A stretch of DNA of 64,000 bases, taken from Thalassovita sp. Its GTDB lineage: Bacteria > Pseudomonadota > Alphaproteobacteria > Rhodobacterales > Rhodobacteraceae. The number at the start of each line of letters is the position of its first letter. Within the stretch, counting starts at the first letter, position 1. Made by a program: the position numbers and the translations under genes. The stretch spans positions 1,398,402 to 1,462,401 of the forward strand of contig CP051233.1 of the NCBI GenBank assembly GCA_017792425.1, in the 5' to 3' direction. The notes under the pieces were generated by a model. That model was not told the origin of the DNA, did no database searches, and saw only the letters and a program-made list of their open reading frames with translations. Positions 16,333 to 25,063 of the stretch are shown one piece after another.

Positions 16333-17214
16333 TCAGCCCTGTGCGTCCAGCCAGTCGGTGATGATCTGCGCCACCTTTTGCGGCTGCTGGTGGGCAATCC
16401 AGTGGTCGGCGTCCGGCACCTCGACACGGGTGAGGGCGTCGCAATAGTCCTCCAGCCCCTCTGTCGCCTCGGGCAGCAGGGCGGTGTCGTCCAGGCCCCA
16501 GATCAACAGGTGCGGCATTGGCACGCGGAACTTGTCCGTGGGGAAGCTGGGGGCGGGCACCGTTTCGCCCGGCCCGCCGTATTTCAGCGGCGAGGCGCGG
16601 TACCAGTTGACCATGCCGGTCAGCCGGCCAGGACGCGCCCATTCGGTCTTGTAGGCCGCCAGCTTGTCGGGGGTCAGCCAGCGCATGTCCATCTTGGCGG
16701 AAAACGCCCGCAGCATGTTGGCGAAATCGTCCTCGGCCAGCCAGTCCTCTGACCCGTCGCGTTTCAGCACGTGCATGTATTGCGAGGCGTCGGTCTGCGC
16801 CCCGCCCGCCGCCAATGCGCGCTGGAACGGGCCGGGGTGGACGCCGTTCATCACGATCAGCCGGTTCACAAGCTGGGGGTGGAACATCGCCAACCCGTAG
16901 GCCACGGCGGACCCCCAGTCATGCCCGACCACGGTGACCGGCCCGCCGCCCAGATGGGCGATCAGCGCGGCCATGTCGCCCACCATTTCCCCGGCGCGGT
17001 AAGCGTCCACCCCTTGCGGCGCCCAGCTTTGGCCGTATCCGCGCAGGTCGGGCGCGACGCAGTGAAACCGGTCTGCCAGCAGCGGCGCAAGGTCCATCCA
17101 TGCGCCGGAATATTCCGGGAAGCCGTGCAGGAACAGCATCACCGGCGATCCGGCCTTGCCCCAGCCCAGATAGTGGAACGGGTGGTCGTTCAGCTCGATG
17201 TGGTGGCTTAGCAT
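16333..17214 (-). CDS. alpha/beta hydrolase (epoxide hydrolase/haloalkane dehalogenase-like)
   Basis: A 293-residue alpha/beta-hydrolase. The oxyanion segment LFLHGFPEYSGAW and nucleophile elbow VVGHDWGSAVAYGLA (Asp nucleophile in GHDWG) match the epoxide hydrolase/dehalogenase subfamily rather than Ser esterases; a catalytic His lies in VPDADHWIAHQQP and an acid in LIWGLDDTALLP. The ATG at 17212-17214 is preceded by aaaggag. It leads a two-gene minus-strand unit with the GNAT gene and diverges from ppk2. The substrate is unknown. Confidence 0.8.
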   Translation of the reverse strand: MLSHHIELNDHPFHYLGWGKAGSPVMLFLHGFPEYSGAWMDLAPLLADRFHCVAPDLRGYGQSWAPQGVDAYRAGEMVGDMAALIAHLGGGPVTVVGHDWGSAVAYGLAMFHPQLVNRLIVMNGVHPGPFQRALAAGGAQTDASQYMHVLKRDGSEDWLAEDDFANMLRAFSAKMDMRWLTPDKLAAYKTEWARPGRLTGMVNWYRASPLKYGGPGETVPAPSFPTDKFRVPMPHLLIWGLDDTALLPEATEGLEDYCDALTRVEVPDADHWIAHQQPQKVAQIITDWLDAQG

Positions 17215-17317
17215 GGGGTCTCCTTTGCCTGGCTTGCCGCAGGGTAGCAACACGCGCGCCAACGGCAAAGCGCGCCGCCGCGTCAGGCCGCGTGAAACCT
17301 TACATGTTCAGTGAATT

Positions 17318-17331
17318 TTGATGTCCATCAA
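17318..17331 (+). promoter_or_regulatory. FNR/FnrL box upstream of ppk2
   Basis: TTGAT-gtcc-ATCAA is a perfect FNR-type palindrome. Its centre lies about 63 bases before the ppk2 ATG. A -10-like taagat occurs at 17354-17359, which would place the start of transcription near 17366 and the box at about -41.5, the class II activating position. Oxygen control of ppk2 is inferred. Confidence 0.65.
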
Positions 17332-17387
17332 GGCGTGGTTGGCCGGTTTGCGGTAAGATAACCCTAATATCAGATAAGGAGATTCAT

Positions 17388-18356
17388 ATGACCGTGACGC
17401 CCGCCGCCACGCAGGACAAATCCATTTTGAATTCCAAGACATCCGCCGATGCGGACCCCGCGCAGCCCGCGCAGAAAACCACCCGGATACGGCATCCGAA
17501 GCCCACGCCGGACCAAGTGCGCCATGCGTTTGAATCCGGTGAATACCCCTATGACACCAAACTGTCGCGCCGCACCTATGAACGGCAGAAGGCCGAATTG
17601 CAGGCCGAGTTGCTGAAGGTGCAACTGTGGGCGCAGGAAACCGGACAGAAATTCGTGCTGCTGTTCGAAGGCCGCGACGCGGCGGGCAAGGGCGGCACGA
17701 TCAAGCGGTTCACCGAACACCTGAACCCGCGATCCGCCCGCGTGGTGGCGCTGAACAAGCCCACCGACGAAGAGCGCGGACAGTGGTATTTCCAACGCTA
17801 TATCCAGCACATGCCCACGGCGGGCGAGATCGTTCTGTACGACCGGTCGTGGTACAACCGTGCCGGGGTGGAACGGGTCATGGGGTTCTGCGAACCGAAC
17901 GAATACCTGGAATTCATGCGCCAGACCCCGGACCTGGAGCGGATGTTGGTGCGGTCGGGTATCCGCATGTACAAATACTGGTTCTCGGTCACGCAGGACG
18001 AACAGCAGGCGCGGTTCAAGTCGCGCGAAAGCGACCCGCTGAAACAGTGGAAGCTGTCGCCGATCGACAAGGCGTCGCTGGACAAGTGGGAGGACTACAC
18101 CGAGGCGAAGGAGGCGATGTTCTTTTACACCGATACCGCCGATGCGCCGTGGACGGTGGTGAAATCCAACGACAAGAAACGCGCGCGCCTGAACTGCATG
18201 CTGCATTTCCTGAACTCTCTGGATTATCCCGGCAAGGATCCGAGAATCGCCCATGCGCCCGATCCGATGATCGTGGGCGGGGCGAACCATGTGATCCACC
18301 GGGCGGACCATATCCTGGGCACGGCCCTGCACCCCGACCAGCGCAAGCCACGCTAG
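17388..18356 (+). CDS. ppk2: polyphosphate kinase 2
   Basis: PPK2 enzymes move phosphate between polyphosphate and nucleoside di- or monophosphates. The 322-residue protein has Walker A FEGRDAAGKGGTIKRF (about residues 93-108), Walker B region YDRSWYNRAGVERVMGF and the lid module, all typical. An N-terminal extension of about 40 residues is low-complexity. The length and single domain fit class I PPK2, which mainly phosphorylates NDPs. ATG at 17388 follows aagga. A perfect FNR box lies 56 bases upstream. The stop overlaps the convergent DUF2461 gene by 4 bases. Confidence 0.93.
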   Translation: MTVTPAATQDKSILNSKTSADADPAQPAQKTTRIRHPKPTPDQVRHAFESGEYPYDTKLSRRTYERQKAELQAELLKVQLWAQETGQKFVLLFEGRDAAGKGGTIKRFTEHLNPRSARVVALNKPTDEERGQWYFQRYIQHMPTAGEIVLYDRSWYNRAGVERVMGFCEPNEYLEFMRQTPDLERMLVRSGIRMYKYWFSVTQDEQQARFKSRESDPLKQWKLSPIDKASLDKWEDYTEAKEAMFFYTDTADAPWTVVKSNDKKRARLNCMLHFLNSLDYPGKDPRIAHAPDPMIVGGANHVIHRADHILGTALHPDQRKPR

Positions 18357-18997
18357 GGCAGGGTGCGCAGCCAATCCTGCACGGGCATCACGCGGGTGAA
18401 TTCCGCCAGCAGCGCCGCCGGAAGGTCATCCGGCGGCGTTTGCACGTCCTTCAGGAAGATCAGGGACTTGCGGCGCAGCAGTTCACCCTGCGGGTGGTTG
18501 GGGGCGTGCGGGGCGGGTATGCGCTTCAGCTCTGGTTCCCGCAGGTAGAAGCCCACGGCCAGCAGCGCGGTCAGGTGCGATTGCAGGGTGGCGCCCTCTG
18601 GCCCGGCGATGCGCGCGCGCCAGTCGGCCAGCCGGGCAGACGAGAACGCCATCATCCCGCCCCCCAGCAAGATGCGGCCGGGTTCGATCCCGAAGAAGAA
18701 GGCCGGCCCGTCGGCCCCACAGGTCCAGATCATGTGCAGATGCGTCTTGTAGGGGCTCTTGTCCTTTGAACAGCGCACATCGCGGTTCTGGCGGAACAGT
18801 TTCGGGCTGACCGGCGCGGCGCACAGCTTTTCCAGTCCCGCGCCGACCACGTCCAGCAGCGCATGGGCGGGCGCCTGCAGGTCGCGCTGGAACCGGGGTT
18901 TGTTCGCGGTGAACCAGTCGCGGGTGTTCTGCGCGGCCAGTTCCGCCAGGAAGTGCTGCGCATCGGGGATCAGCGTTGCGAAGGGGCTTTCGGGCAT
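18353..18997 (-). CDS. DUF2461 family protein
   Basis: A 214-residue protein of the DUF2461 family (TIGR02453-like), function unknown. Family marks visible are ELAAQNTRDWFTANKPRF near the N-terminus, LFRQNRDVRCSKDKSPYKTH in the centre, and FFFGIEPGRILLGGGMMAF. The ATG at 18995-18997 is preceded by aagagg; the frame is open further upstream but without a suitable start. It is monocistronic, convergent with ppk2 and divergent from the nitronate monooxygenase gene. Confidence 0.82.
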   Translation of the reverse strand: MPESPFATLIPDAQHFLAELAAQNTRDWFTANKPRFQRDLQAPAHALLDVVGAGLEKLCAAPVSPKLFRQNRDVRCSKDKSPYKTHLHMIWTCGADGPAFFFGIEPGRILLGGGMMAFSSARLADWRARIAGPEGATLQSHLTALLAVGFYLREPELKRIPAPHAPNHPQGELLRRKSLIFLKDVQTPPDDLPAALLAEFTRVMPVQDWLRTLP

Positions 18998-19110
18998 CGG
19001 AACCTCTTGTGTCGGGGGCAGTCTAGCGGGATGGATCGCCCCCGCCAAGCTGGGCGGTGACAAGGGGCGCACGGCCTTCTAACATGGGCCGACACGGCGG
19101 GAGGAATGCC

Positions 19111-20169
19111 ATGACCCAACACAGCTTGATCACCCGTCTGGGGCTGAAAGGGCCGCTGCTGCAGGCCCCGATGGCGGGGGTTGCGACGCCCGCGATGGCG
19201 GCGGCAGTGTCCAATGCCGGGGGACTGGGTGCGCTGGGGCTGGGGGCGTCCTCGGTCGAAGTGGCGCGGCGGATGATCCGCCAGACCCGGACGCTGACGG
19301 ACCGGCCCTTCAACGTCAATTTCTTTTGCCACCGGCCAGCGGTCCGCGACAGCGCGCGCGAGGCCGGATGGCTGGCGCGGATGAAACCGGTGTTTTCGGG
19401 GTTCGAGGCGCATCCGCCGCAGGGTTTGCGCGAAATCTACGGCAGCTTCCTGACCGATGACGCATTGCTGGACATGGTGCTGGAAGAACGCCCCGCGGTG
19501 GTCAGCCTGCATTTCGGCCTGCCGGATACAGAACGACTGAAGGTGCTGAAAAAGGCGGGTATCCTGCTGCTGGCCACCGCCACCAACCTGGAAGAGGCCC
19601 GCGCGATCGAGGCGGCGGGGCTGCACGGGATCGTGGCGCAGGGGATCGAGGCCGGGGGACACCGCGGTATCTTTGATCCGGCAGGGCCGGATGCCGGGCA
19701 TGGCACGCTGGCGCTGACCCGGCTGCTGGTCCAGAACTGTTTCCTGCCCGTCATCGCGGCGGGCGGGATCATGGACGGGGCGGGCATCCGCGCTGCCTTG
19801 GCGCTGGGGGCGCAGGCGGCGCAACTGGGCACGGCGTTCATCGCCACGGATGAAAGCGCCGCGGACGAGGAGTACCGCGCCGCGCTGACCGGTCCGGGGG
19901 GCTGGCAGACGCGGCTGACCCCTGCCGTTTCGGGCCGCCCGGCGCGCTGTCTGCGCAACAACTATATCGCCTGGGCCGAGGATGCCGATCCCGCCGATGT
20001 GCCCGATTATCCGGTGGCCTATGACGCGGCCAAGGCGCTGGCCGAGGCCGCCAAGGCCACGGGGCGCAGCGGCTGGGGCGCGCAATGGGCCGGGCAGGGC
20101 GCGCCGCTGGCCCGTGCGATGGGGGCCGGGGCGCTGGTGGAAACCCTGCTGCGGGAACTGAGGGCCTGA
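19111..20169 (+). CDS. nitronate monooxygenase (2-nitropropane dioxygenase family)
   Basis: A 352-residue FMN-dependent TIM-barrel enzyme that would oxidise alkyl nitronates such as propionate 3-nitronate. Family marks are LLQAPMAGVATPAMAAAVSNAGGLG at the N-terminus (split here by description only), QGIEAGGHRG for phosphate binding, and AAGGIMDGAGIRAALALGAQ. The ATG at 19111 has gggagga at a good distance. It is followed by an 85-base gap and a MATE pump gene on the same strand, with no sign of shared function. Confidence 0.85.
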   Translation: MTQHSLITRLGLKGPLLQAPMAGVATPAMAAAVSNAGGLGALGLGASSVEVARRMIRQTRTLTDRPFNVNFFCHRPAVRDSAREAGWLARMKPVFSGFEAHPPQGLREIYGSFLTDDALLDMVLEERPAVVSLHFGLPDTERLKVLKKAGILLLATATNLEEARAIEAAGLHGIVAQGIEAGGHRGIFDPAGPDAGHGTLALTRLLVQNCFLPVIAAGGIMDGAGIRAALALGAQAAQLGTAFIATDESAADEEYRAALTGPGGWQTRLTPAVSGRPARCLRNNYIAWAEDADPADVPDYPVAYDAAKALAEAAKATGRSGWGAQWAGQGAPLARAMGAGALVETLLRELRA

Positions 20170-20254
20170 CCCATCCGCGCAGTGTCACCGTAGTATTCCG
20201 GTTGCGCTAACGCGAAGGCTTGTCAGCCCTTGGGTGCGGGGATAGGGCAGGGGT

Positions 20255-21613
20255 ATGGATACCCGCATGTCTTATCTGACCCATGCCCGCGCCATCCTGG
20301 CCCTGGGCCTGCCGCTGATCGGCAGTCACGTGGCGCAATTCGCGATCACGCTGACCGATGCGGTCATGCTGGGCTGGTACGGGGTGCAGGAACTGGCCGC
20401 GCAGGTGCTGGGCGGCATGGTGTTCTTCGTGCTGTTCATCATGGGATCGGGCTTTGCCTGGGCGGTCATGCCGATGGTGGCCGAGGCCGAAGCGGCGGGC
20501 AACCAGACCCAGGTGCGCCGCTACACCCGCATGGCGCTGTGGCTGTCGATGCTGTTCGGGCTGGCCGTGACGCCGCTGATGATCTTTCCCGAACGGGTGC
20601 TGCTGGCGCTGGGGCAGACCCCGGAAATCGCGTTGCTGGGCGGGCAATACCTGGCGATCGCGGGCTGGGGAATCTTTCCGGCGCTGATGGTGATGGTGCT
20701 GAAATCCTATCTGGCGGCGCTGGAGCACACCCGGATCGTGCTGTGGATCACGCTGGGCGCGGTCGCCTTCAATGCGGTGATCAACTATGCGCTGATCTTT
20801 GGCAACTGGGGCGCGCCAGAGCTGGGCATTCGCGGCGCGGCGGTGGCGTCCGTGCTGGTGCAGGTGCTGTCGATCGTGCTGATGGCGCTGTATGCCGCCG
20901 TGGTCACCAGCGAACACCAGTTGTTCGTGCGTTTCTGGCGCCCGGACCGGGAAGCCTTCGGGCAGGTGTTCCGGCTGGGCTGGCCCATCGGGATCACCAA
21001 CCTGGCCGAGGTCGGCCTGTTCGCCGCCGCATCCACCATGATGGGCTGGATGGGGGAATTGCCGCTGGCCGCGCACGGGATCGCGCTGCAGGTCGCCTCG
21101 CTGACCTTCATGGTGCATCTGGGCCTGTCGAACGCCGCCACGGTGCGGGCGGGCCGGGCGCTGGGACGCGGCGACGCCGAGGACTTGCGCCGGGGCGCGC
21201 AGGTGGTGGTGGCGATGTCGCTGGGCATGGCGGGGCTGACGGTGATCGCCTTCCTGACGCTGCCGGAACTGCTGCTGAGCGGGTTCCTGTCCCCCGGCGA
21301 TCCGGACCGCGCCGCGGTGATCGCGCTGGGGGTGCCGCTGTTGGCGGCGGCGGCGGTGTTCCAGTTGGCGGACGCCAGCCAGGTGATGGCGCTGGGGCTG
21401 TTGCGCGGGGTACAGGACACGCGCGTTCCGATGGTGATCGCGGCTGTCAGCTATTGGGGGATCGGGGTGCCGGTCAGCTATGTGCTGGGTTTCGTGCTGG
21501 ACTGGCAGGGGCCGGGGGTCTGGGTCGGGCTGGCGGTGGGGCTGTTCTGCGCCGGGATCTTCATGATGTGGCGGTTCTGGGCCCATTCGGTCAGGCGGGT
21601 GCCCTTGGCCTGA
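20255..21613 (+). CDS. MATE-family multidrug efflux transporter (NorM-like)
   Basis: A 452-residue inner-membrane protein with about 12 helices in two homologous halves, typical of MATE/NorM exporters that expel cationic drugs or metabolites in exchange for Na+ or H+. Marks include LPLIGSHVAQFAITLTDAVMLGWYG in helix 1-2 region and the second-half counterpart GWPIGITNLAEVGLFAAASTMMGW. A second possible ATG 12 bases downstream (20267) cannot be excluded. No regulator is adjacent. Confidence 0.88.
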   Translation: MDTRMSYLTHARAILALGLPLIGSHVAQFAITLTDAVMLGWYGVQELAAQVLGGMVFFVLFIMGSGFAWAVMPMVAEAEAAGNQTQVRRYTRMALWLSMLFGLAVTPLMIFPERVLLALGQTPEIALLGGQYLAIAGWGIFPALMVMVLKSYLAALEHTRIVLWITLGAVAFNAVINYALIFGNWGAPELGIRGAAVASVLVQVLSIVLMALYAAVVTSEHQLFVRFWRPDREAFGQVFRLGWPIGITNLAEVGLFAAASTMMGWMGELPLAAHGIALQVASLTFMVHLGLSNAATVRAGRALGRGDAEDLRRGAQVVVAMSLGMAGLTVIAFLTLPELLLSGFLSPGDPDRAAVIALGVPLLAAAAVFQLADASQVMALGLLRGVQDTRVPMVIAAVSYWGIGVPVSYVLGFVLDWQGPGVWVGLAVGLFCAGIFMMWRFWAHSVRRVPLA

Positions 21614-21622
21614 CCAGCGGCA

Positions 21623-22030
21623 TCAGTCCTTCTTGTCTGTCTCCAGCCGGTCGGCCTTGCGCCGGACCAGAACGCCGCGCAGGTCGTGCATCGCCAGCAG
21701 CAGCGCGTCGGTGACGCGGTCCAGCTGGTTGTCTGTGGCGCGGGTCTGGGCCCAGTGCGCGGTCTGGTTCAGGTGGTCGATGGTGCGCAGGATATCCTCT
21801 ATCTCGCGCTTGTTCAGCACCTTGTTGCGTTCATCCATCCAGTCCTTGATCGCCTTCATGTCCGCGTCCGACAGCACCCGGTCGCCCTGCGGCTTGATTT
21901 CGCCGTTGCGGATGTTGACCGTGGCGATCTGGTCCATGTCGATGCGGCGCTGGCGGTTTTCCGTATCCACGCGGAACACGAAGGCACCGTTTTCACGGGT
22001 GCGAAAGAAGTATTGCGGCAGGTCGGTCAT
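21623..22030 (-). CDS. conserved hypothetical protein
   Basis: A 135-residue charged, soluble protein with no signal peptide or membrane helix. The N-terminus (YFFRTRENGAFVFRVDTENR) looks like beta strands and the rest is helical, with DWMDERNKVLNKREIEDILRT suggesting a helical hairpin. I do not recognise the family. Its start ATG overlaps the stop of aspC by 4 bases, so it is translated with aspC and may have a role linked to it, or may simply share the transcript. Confidence 0.7.
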   Translation of the reverse strand: MTDLPQYFFRTRENGAFVFRVDTENRQRRIDMDQIATVNIRNGEIKPQGDRVLSDADMKAIKDWMDERNKVLNKREIEDILRTIDHLNQTAHWAQTRATDNQLDRVTDALLLAMHDLRGVLVRRKADRLETDKKD

Positions 22031-23229
22031 GTCAGCCCCGCGCAGAATTTCTGAATCCGGGTGCAGGCGTCGCGCAACTGGTCGTCCGAGGTGGCATAGC
22101 TGATGCGGAAGGCGGGCGACAGGCCGAAGGCCGCCCCGAACACCACCGCCACGCCGGTTTCGTTCAGCAGTTCCGTTGCGAATACCTGGTCATCGGTGAT
22201 CGTCACGCCCGACGCGGCGGTCCTGCCGATCAGGCCCCGGATGAACGGGTAGACATAGAACGCGCCATCGGGGACGGGGCAGGTGACGCCGTCAATGTCG
22301 TTCAGCATTCCCACCACCAGATCGCGACGGCGCATGAACATCTGGTTATGCGGTGCGATGAAATCCTGCGGGCCGTTCAGCGCCTCGACCGCCGCCCATT
22401 GGCTGATCGAACAGGGGTTCGATGTGCTTTGCGATTGCACCTTGCGGATCGCCCCGATCACGCTTTCCGGCCCGGCGGCATAGCCGATGCGCCAGCCGGT
22501 CATGGCATAGGCCTTGGACACGCCGTTCACGGTCAGGGTGCGGTCATACAGGCGCGGTTCGACCTGCGCCGGGGTGCAGAACCGGAAATCGCCATAGGCG
22601 AGGTGTTCATACATGTCGTCCGTCAACACCCAGACATGGGGGTGGCGCATCAGAACCTCGGTCAGGGCCTTCAGTTCGTCCCACGAATAGCCGGCCCCGG
22701 TGGGGTTGCTGGGCGAATTGAACAGGAACCACTTGGTATTCCGGGTGATCGCACGGTCCAGCTGGTCCGGCGTGATCTTGAAGCTGTTTTCCAGCGCCGC
22801 CTCTATGAATACGGGGGTGCCACCGGCCAGCAGCACCATATCGGGATAGCTGACCCAGTAGGGGGCGGGGATGATCACCTCGTCATCGTGGTTCAGCGTG
22901 GCCATCAGGGCGTTGTACAGCACCTGCTTGCCGCCGGTGCCCACAGTCACCTGTTTCGGTGTGTAGTCCAGCCCGTTGTCGCGTTTGAACTTGGCGCAGA
23001 TCGCCTGTTTCAGTTCCGGGATGCCATCGACGGCGGTGTAGCGGGTCTTGCCCTCGTTGATGGCGCGGATCCCGGCGGCGCGGATGTTGTCCGGCGTGTC
23101 GAAATCGGGCTCGCCGGCGCTGAGGCTGATCACGTCGCGGCCCTGCGCCTTCAGCTCCATCGCCAGTCCGGTGATGGCCATGGTGGGTGACGGTTTCACG
23201 CGCGCAAGCGTCTGTGACAGGAAAGACAT
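22027..23229 (-). CDS. aspC: aspartate/aromatic aminotransferase, class I fold (subgroup Ib)
   Basis: A 400-residue PLP enzyme that interconverts aspartate and oxaloacetate using 2-oxoglutarate, possibly also prephenate or aromatic substrates. Marks are SLSAGEPDFDTPDNIR, NSPSNPTGAGYSWDEL and the PLP lysine in VNGVSKAYAMTGWRIGYAAG. The length and N-terminus match the alphaproteobacterial AatA/AspC subgroup. It starts at ATG 23227-23229, divergent from the HTH regulator gene, and overlaps the downstream small gene by 4 bases. Confidence 0.9.
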   Translation of the reverse strand: MSFLSQTLARVKPSPTMAITGLAMELKAQGRDVISLSAGEPDFDTPDNIRAAGIRAINEGKTRYTAVDGIPELKQAICAKFKRDNGLDYTPKQVTVGTGGKQVLYNALMATLNHDDEVIIPAPYWVSYPDMVLLAGGTPVFIEAALENSFKITPDQLDRAITRNTKWFLFNSPSNPTGAGYSWDELKALTEVLMRHPHVWVLTDDMYEHLAYGDFRFCTPAQVEPRLYDRTLTVNGVSKAYAMTGWRIGYAAGPESVIGAIRKVQSQSTSNPCSISQWAAVEALNGPQDFIAPHNQMFMRRRDLVVGMLNDIDGVTCPVPDGAFYVYPFIRGLIGRTAASGVTITDDQVFATELLNETGVAVVFGAAFGLSPAFRISYATSDDQLRDACTRIQKFCAGLT

Positions 23230-23317
23230 GGGCGGCCTCGGGTGTTTGTGTTCCTTGCGAACCTGTCATAGGTTGCGCGCAATGACCGATCAAGCGGGAT
23301 CGGCAGAAAGGATTATT

Positions 23318-23713
23318 ATGTCAGACGAACACGACTGGTACGGACCGGAAACCGCCACGTTCGGAGATCGCGTTGCCGCGGCGCGCGAAGCGGCGAGCAT
23401 GACCCAGAAACAACTGGCCAAGCGCATGGGGATCAAGACCGGCACCCTGCGTGAATGGGAACAGGATCTGTCCGAACCACGCGTCAACCGGCTGATGATG
23501 ATGGCGGGTATCCTGGGCGTGTCGATGGGCTGGATGCTGACCGGCGAAGGCGATGGCGTGTCACCGCCGCAGGACGAAGGCACGGTATCCCCGGATGTGA
23601 ACGAACTGCTGCTGGAAATCCGCGACCTGAAGGGGCAGATCGCCGGGACGGCGGATCGTCTGGGGCGGCTGGAAAAACGACTGCGGATCAAACTGAAGGG
23701 CGAAAACGCGTGA
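23318..23713 (+). CDS. XRE-family helix-turn-helix regulator
   Basis: A 131-residue protein with an N-terminal HTH_3/XRE DNA-binding domain (about residues 16-75: FGDRVAAAREAASMTQKQLA, GIKTGTLREWEQDLSEP). The C-terminal part (VNELLLEIRDLKGQIAG onward) is predicted coiled coil and may mediate dimerisation. ATG at 23318 follows agaaagg; an earlier in-frame ATG at 23282 is possible. Its stop TGA overlaps the GTG start of sdhE, so the two are co-translated, which suggests a regulatory tie with succinate dehydrogenase maturation or simple co-expression. Confidence 0.82.
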   Translation: MSDEHDWYGPETATFGDRVAAAREAASMTQKQLAKRMGIKTGTLREWEQDLSEPRVNRLMMMAGILGVSMGWMLTGEGDGVSPPQDEGTVSPDVNELLLEIRDLKGQIAGTADRLGRLEKRLRIKLKGENA

Positions 23714-23976
23714 CCGAAGAAACCCACGAACACCGGCTGAAACGGCTGACCATGCGGTCCATGCGGCGCGGGATCAAGGAAATGGACATCATCCTGTCGC
23801 GCTACGCCGCGGCGAAACTGGGGGCCATGTCCGACGCCGAACTGACCGAATATGACGTGCTGCTAAGCGAGAACGATCAGGATCTGTATCAGTGGGTGTC
23901 CGGCCAGATCGCGCCTGACCCGCGTTTTGCCGGGCTGATCCAGGACATCCGCACGCTGATCGGTAACGCCGAATAG
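23710..23976 (+). CDS. sdhE: succinate dehydrogenase assembly factor SdhE
   Basis: An 88-residue SdhE/YgfY (Sdh5) protein, which promotes covalent attachment of FAD to the flavoprotein subunits of succinate dehydrogenase and fumarate reductase. The signature RSMRRGIKEMD carries the RGxxE motif (R20, G21, E24). The start is GTG at 23710, overlapping the regulator's stop as GTGA. It is the last gene before a small hairpin. Confidence 0.9.
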   Translation: MTEETHEHRLKRLTMRSMRRGIKEMDIILSRYAAAKLGAMSDAELTEYDVLLSENDQDLYQWVSGQIAPDPRFAGLIQDIRTLIGNAE

Positions 23977-23987
23977 TTCGCATTTTA

Positions 23988-24011
23988 CGGAAACCCTTCG
24001 GGGTTTAACCG
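23988..24011 (+). terminator. probable terminator after sdhE
   Basis: A 6-bp stem (aaaccc, 23991-23996, with gggttt, 24001-24006) closes on a ttcg tetraloop, extended outward by cgg/ccg across a 2-base bulge, 12 bases after sdhE. A short aatttt follows at 24012-24017. The T-tract is weak. Confidence 0.5.
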
Positions 24012-24067
24012 AATTTTGGGGATTGTTGTTCAGTTTCTGTTCCAGTTTTCCCGGACGGAGATCATGG

Positions 24068-24565
24068 ATGAGCTTACACAACCCCATCAGCACGGGCGAC
24101 CGCGCCACTTTCATGGGCAGCTACCTGGAGGCGCTGGCGCTGGTCGAACGGCTGCACCGGCTGCTGCTGGATGTCATCAAGGATGAATTCGAACGCGTCG
24201 GCGTACTGGAAATCAACGCGGTCCAGGCGCTGCTGCTGTTCAACATCGGCGACAACGAGGTCACGGCCGGCGAGTTGAAGACGCGCGGTTATTACCAGGG
24301 CTCCAACGTCAGCTACAACCTAAAGAAACTGGTGGAAATGGGATACATGCACCACCAGCGGTGCGAGATCGACCGCCGGTCGGTCCGCGTGCGCCTGACC
24401 CAGAAGGGCCGGCATATCCGTGACACGGTGTCCGACCTGTTCCTGCGTCACGCCGACGGGTTGGAGGCCAAGGGCGTGCTGGGGCCGGACGGGATCACCG
24501 ACATCACCGCGGCGCTGCGCCGGGTGGAACGCTACTGGACGGACCAGATCCGGTATATCTACTGA
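24068..24565 (+). CDS. MarR/LdtR-type winged-helix regulator
   Basis: A 165-residue winged-helix protein. The segment EINAVQALLLFNIGDNEVTAGELKTRGYYQGSNV, read in parts, gives the recognition helix around YYQGSNVSYNLKKLVEMGY, followed by the wing CEIDRRSVRVRLTQKG. This matches the MarR-like LdtR group described in alphaproteobacteria, linked to cell-envelope and osmotic stress. The ATG at 24068 has ggag 8-11 bases upstream. It converges with gloA with 3 bases between the stops. Confidence 0.8.
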   Translation: MSLHNPISTGDRATFMGSYLEALALVERLHRLLLDVIKDEFERVGVLEINAVQALLLFNIGDNEVTAGELKTRGYYQGSNVSYNLKKLVEMGYMHHQRCEIDRRSVRVRLTQKGRHIRDTVSDLFLRHADGLEAKGVLGPDGITDITAALRRVERYWTDQIRYIY

Positions 24566-24568
24566 CGC

Positions 24569-24997
24569 CTACCAGTGGCCGGTGTTGCCCATGCTGGCCC
24601 AAGGTTCCTGCACAGGCAGCGGATCGCCCATCTGCAGCAGTTCCACCGACACGTTGTCGGGGCTGCGCACGAAGGCCATGCGCCCGTCACGCGGGGGGCG
24701 ATTGATGACAACGCCGTTGTCCTGCAGGTGCTGGCACATGGCATAGATGTCCTCTACCGCGTAGGCCAGGTGGCCGAAATGGCGGCTGTCGGACGGCAGG
24801 CCCTCGTCCCCGTCCCAGTTGTAGGTCAGTTCCACCGGGCAGTCCTCTTGCCCCTCGGGCGCCATGAAGATCAGGGAAAACCGCCCGGCTTCGCTCTCGA
24901 TCCGGCGGGTTTCCTTCAGCCCCAGAAGGGCATAGAAGGCCATGCTTTTTTCCAGGTCCTTCACCCGGACCATCGTATGCAGGTAGCGGATTTTCAT
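24569..24997 (-). CDS. gloA: lactoylglutathione lyase (glyoxalase I)
   Basis: A 142-residue single-domain VOC enzyme that isomerises the methylglyoxal-glutathione hemithioacetal to S-lactoylglutathione. Family marks are YLHTMVRVKDLEKSMAFY at the N-terminus (His7 as a metal-ligand candidate), LTYNWD, HLAYAVEDIY and FVRSPDNVSVELLQ with the C-terminal Glu ligand. The ATG at 24995-24997 follows ggagg. It is monocistronic. Confidence 0.85.
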   Translation of the reverse strand: MKIRYLHTMVRVKDLEKSMAFYALLGLKETRRIESEAGRFSLIFMAPEGQEDCPVELTYNWDGDEGLPSDSRHFGHLAYAVEDIYAMCQHLQDNGVVINRPPRDGRMAFVRSPDNVSVELLQMGDPLPVQEPWASMGNTGHW

Positions 24998-25063
24998 GCT
25001 GTCCTCCCTCATCCGCGCGCAGGAAACCACAATGCGCCGGGCAATCCTAGCCCAAACGCGGGG

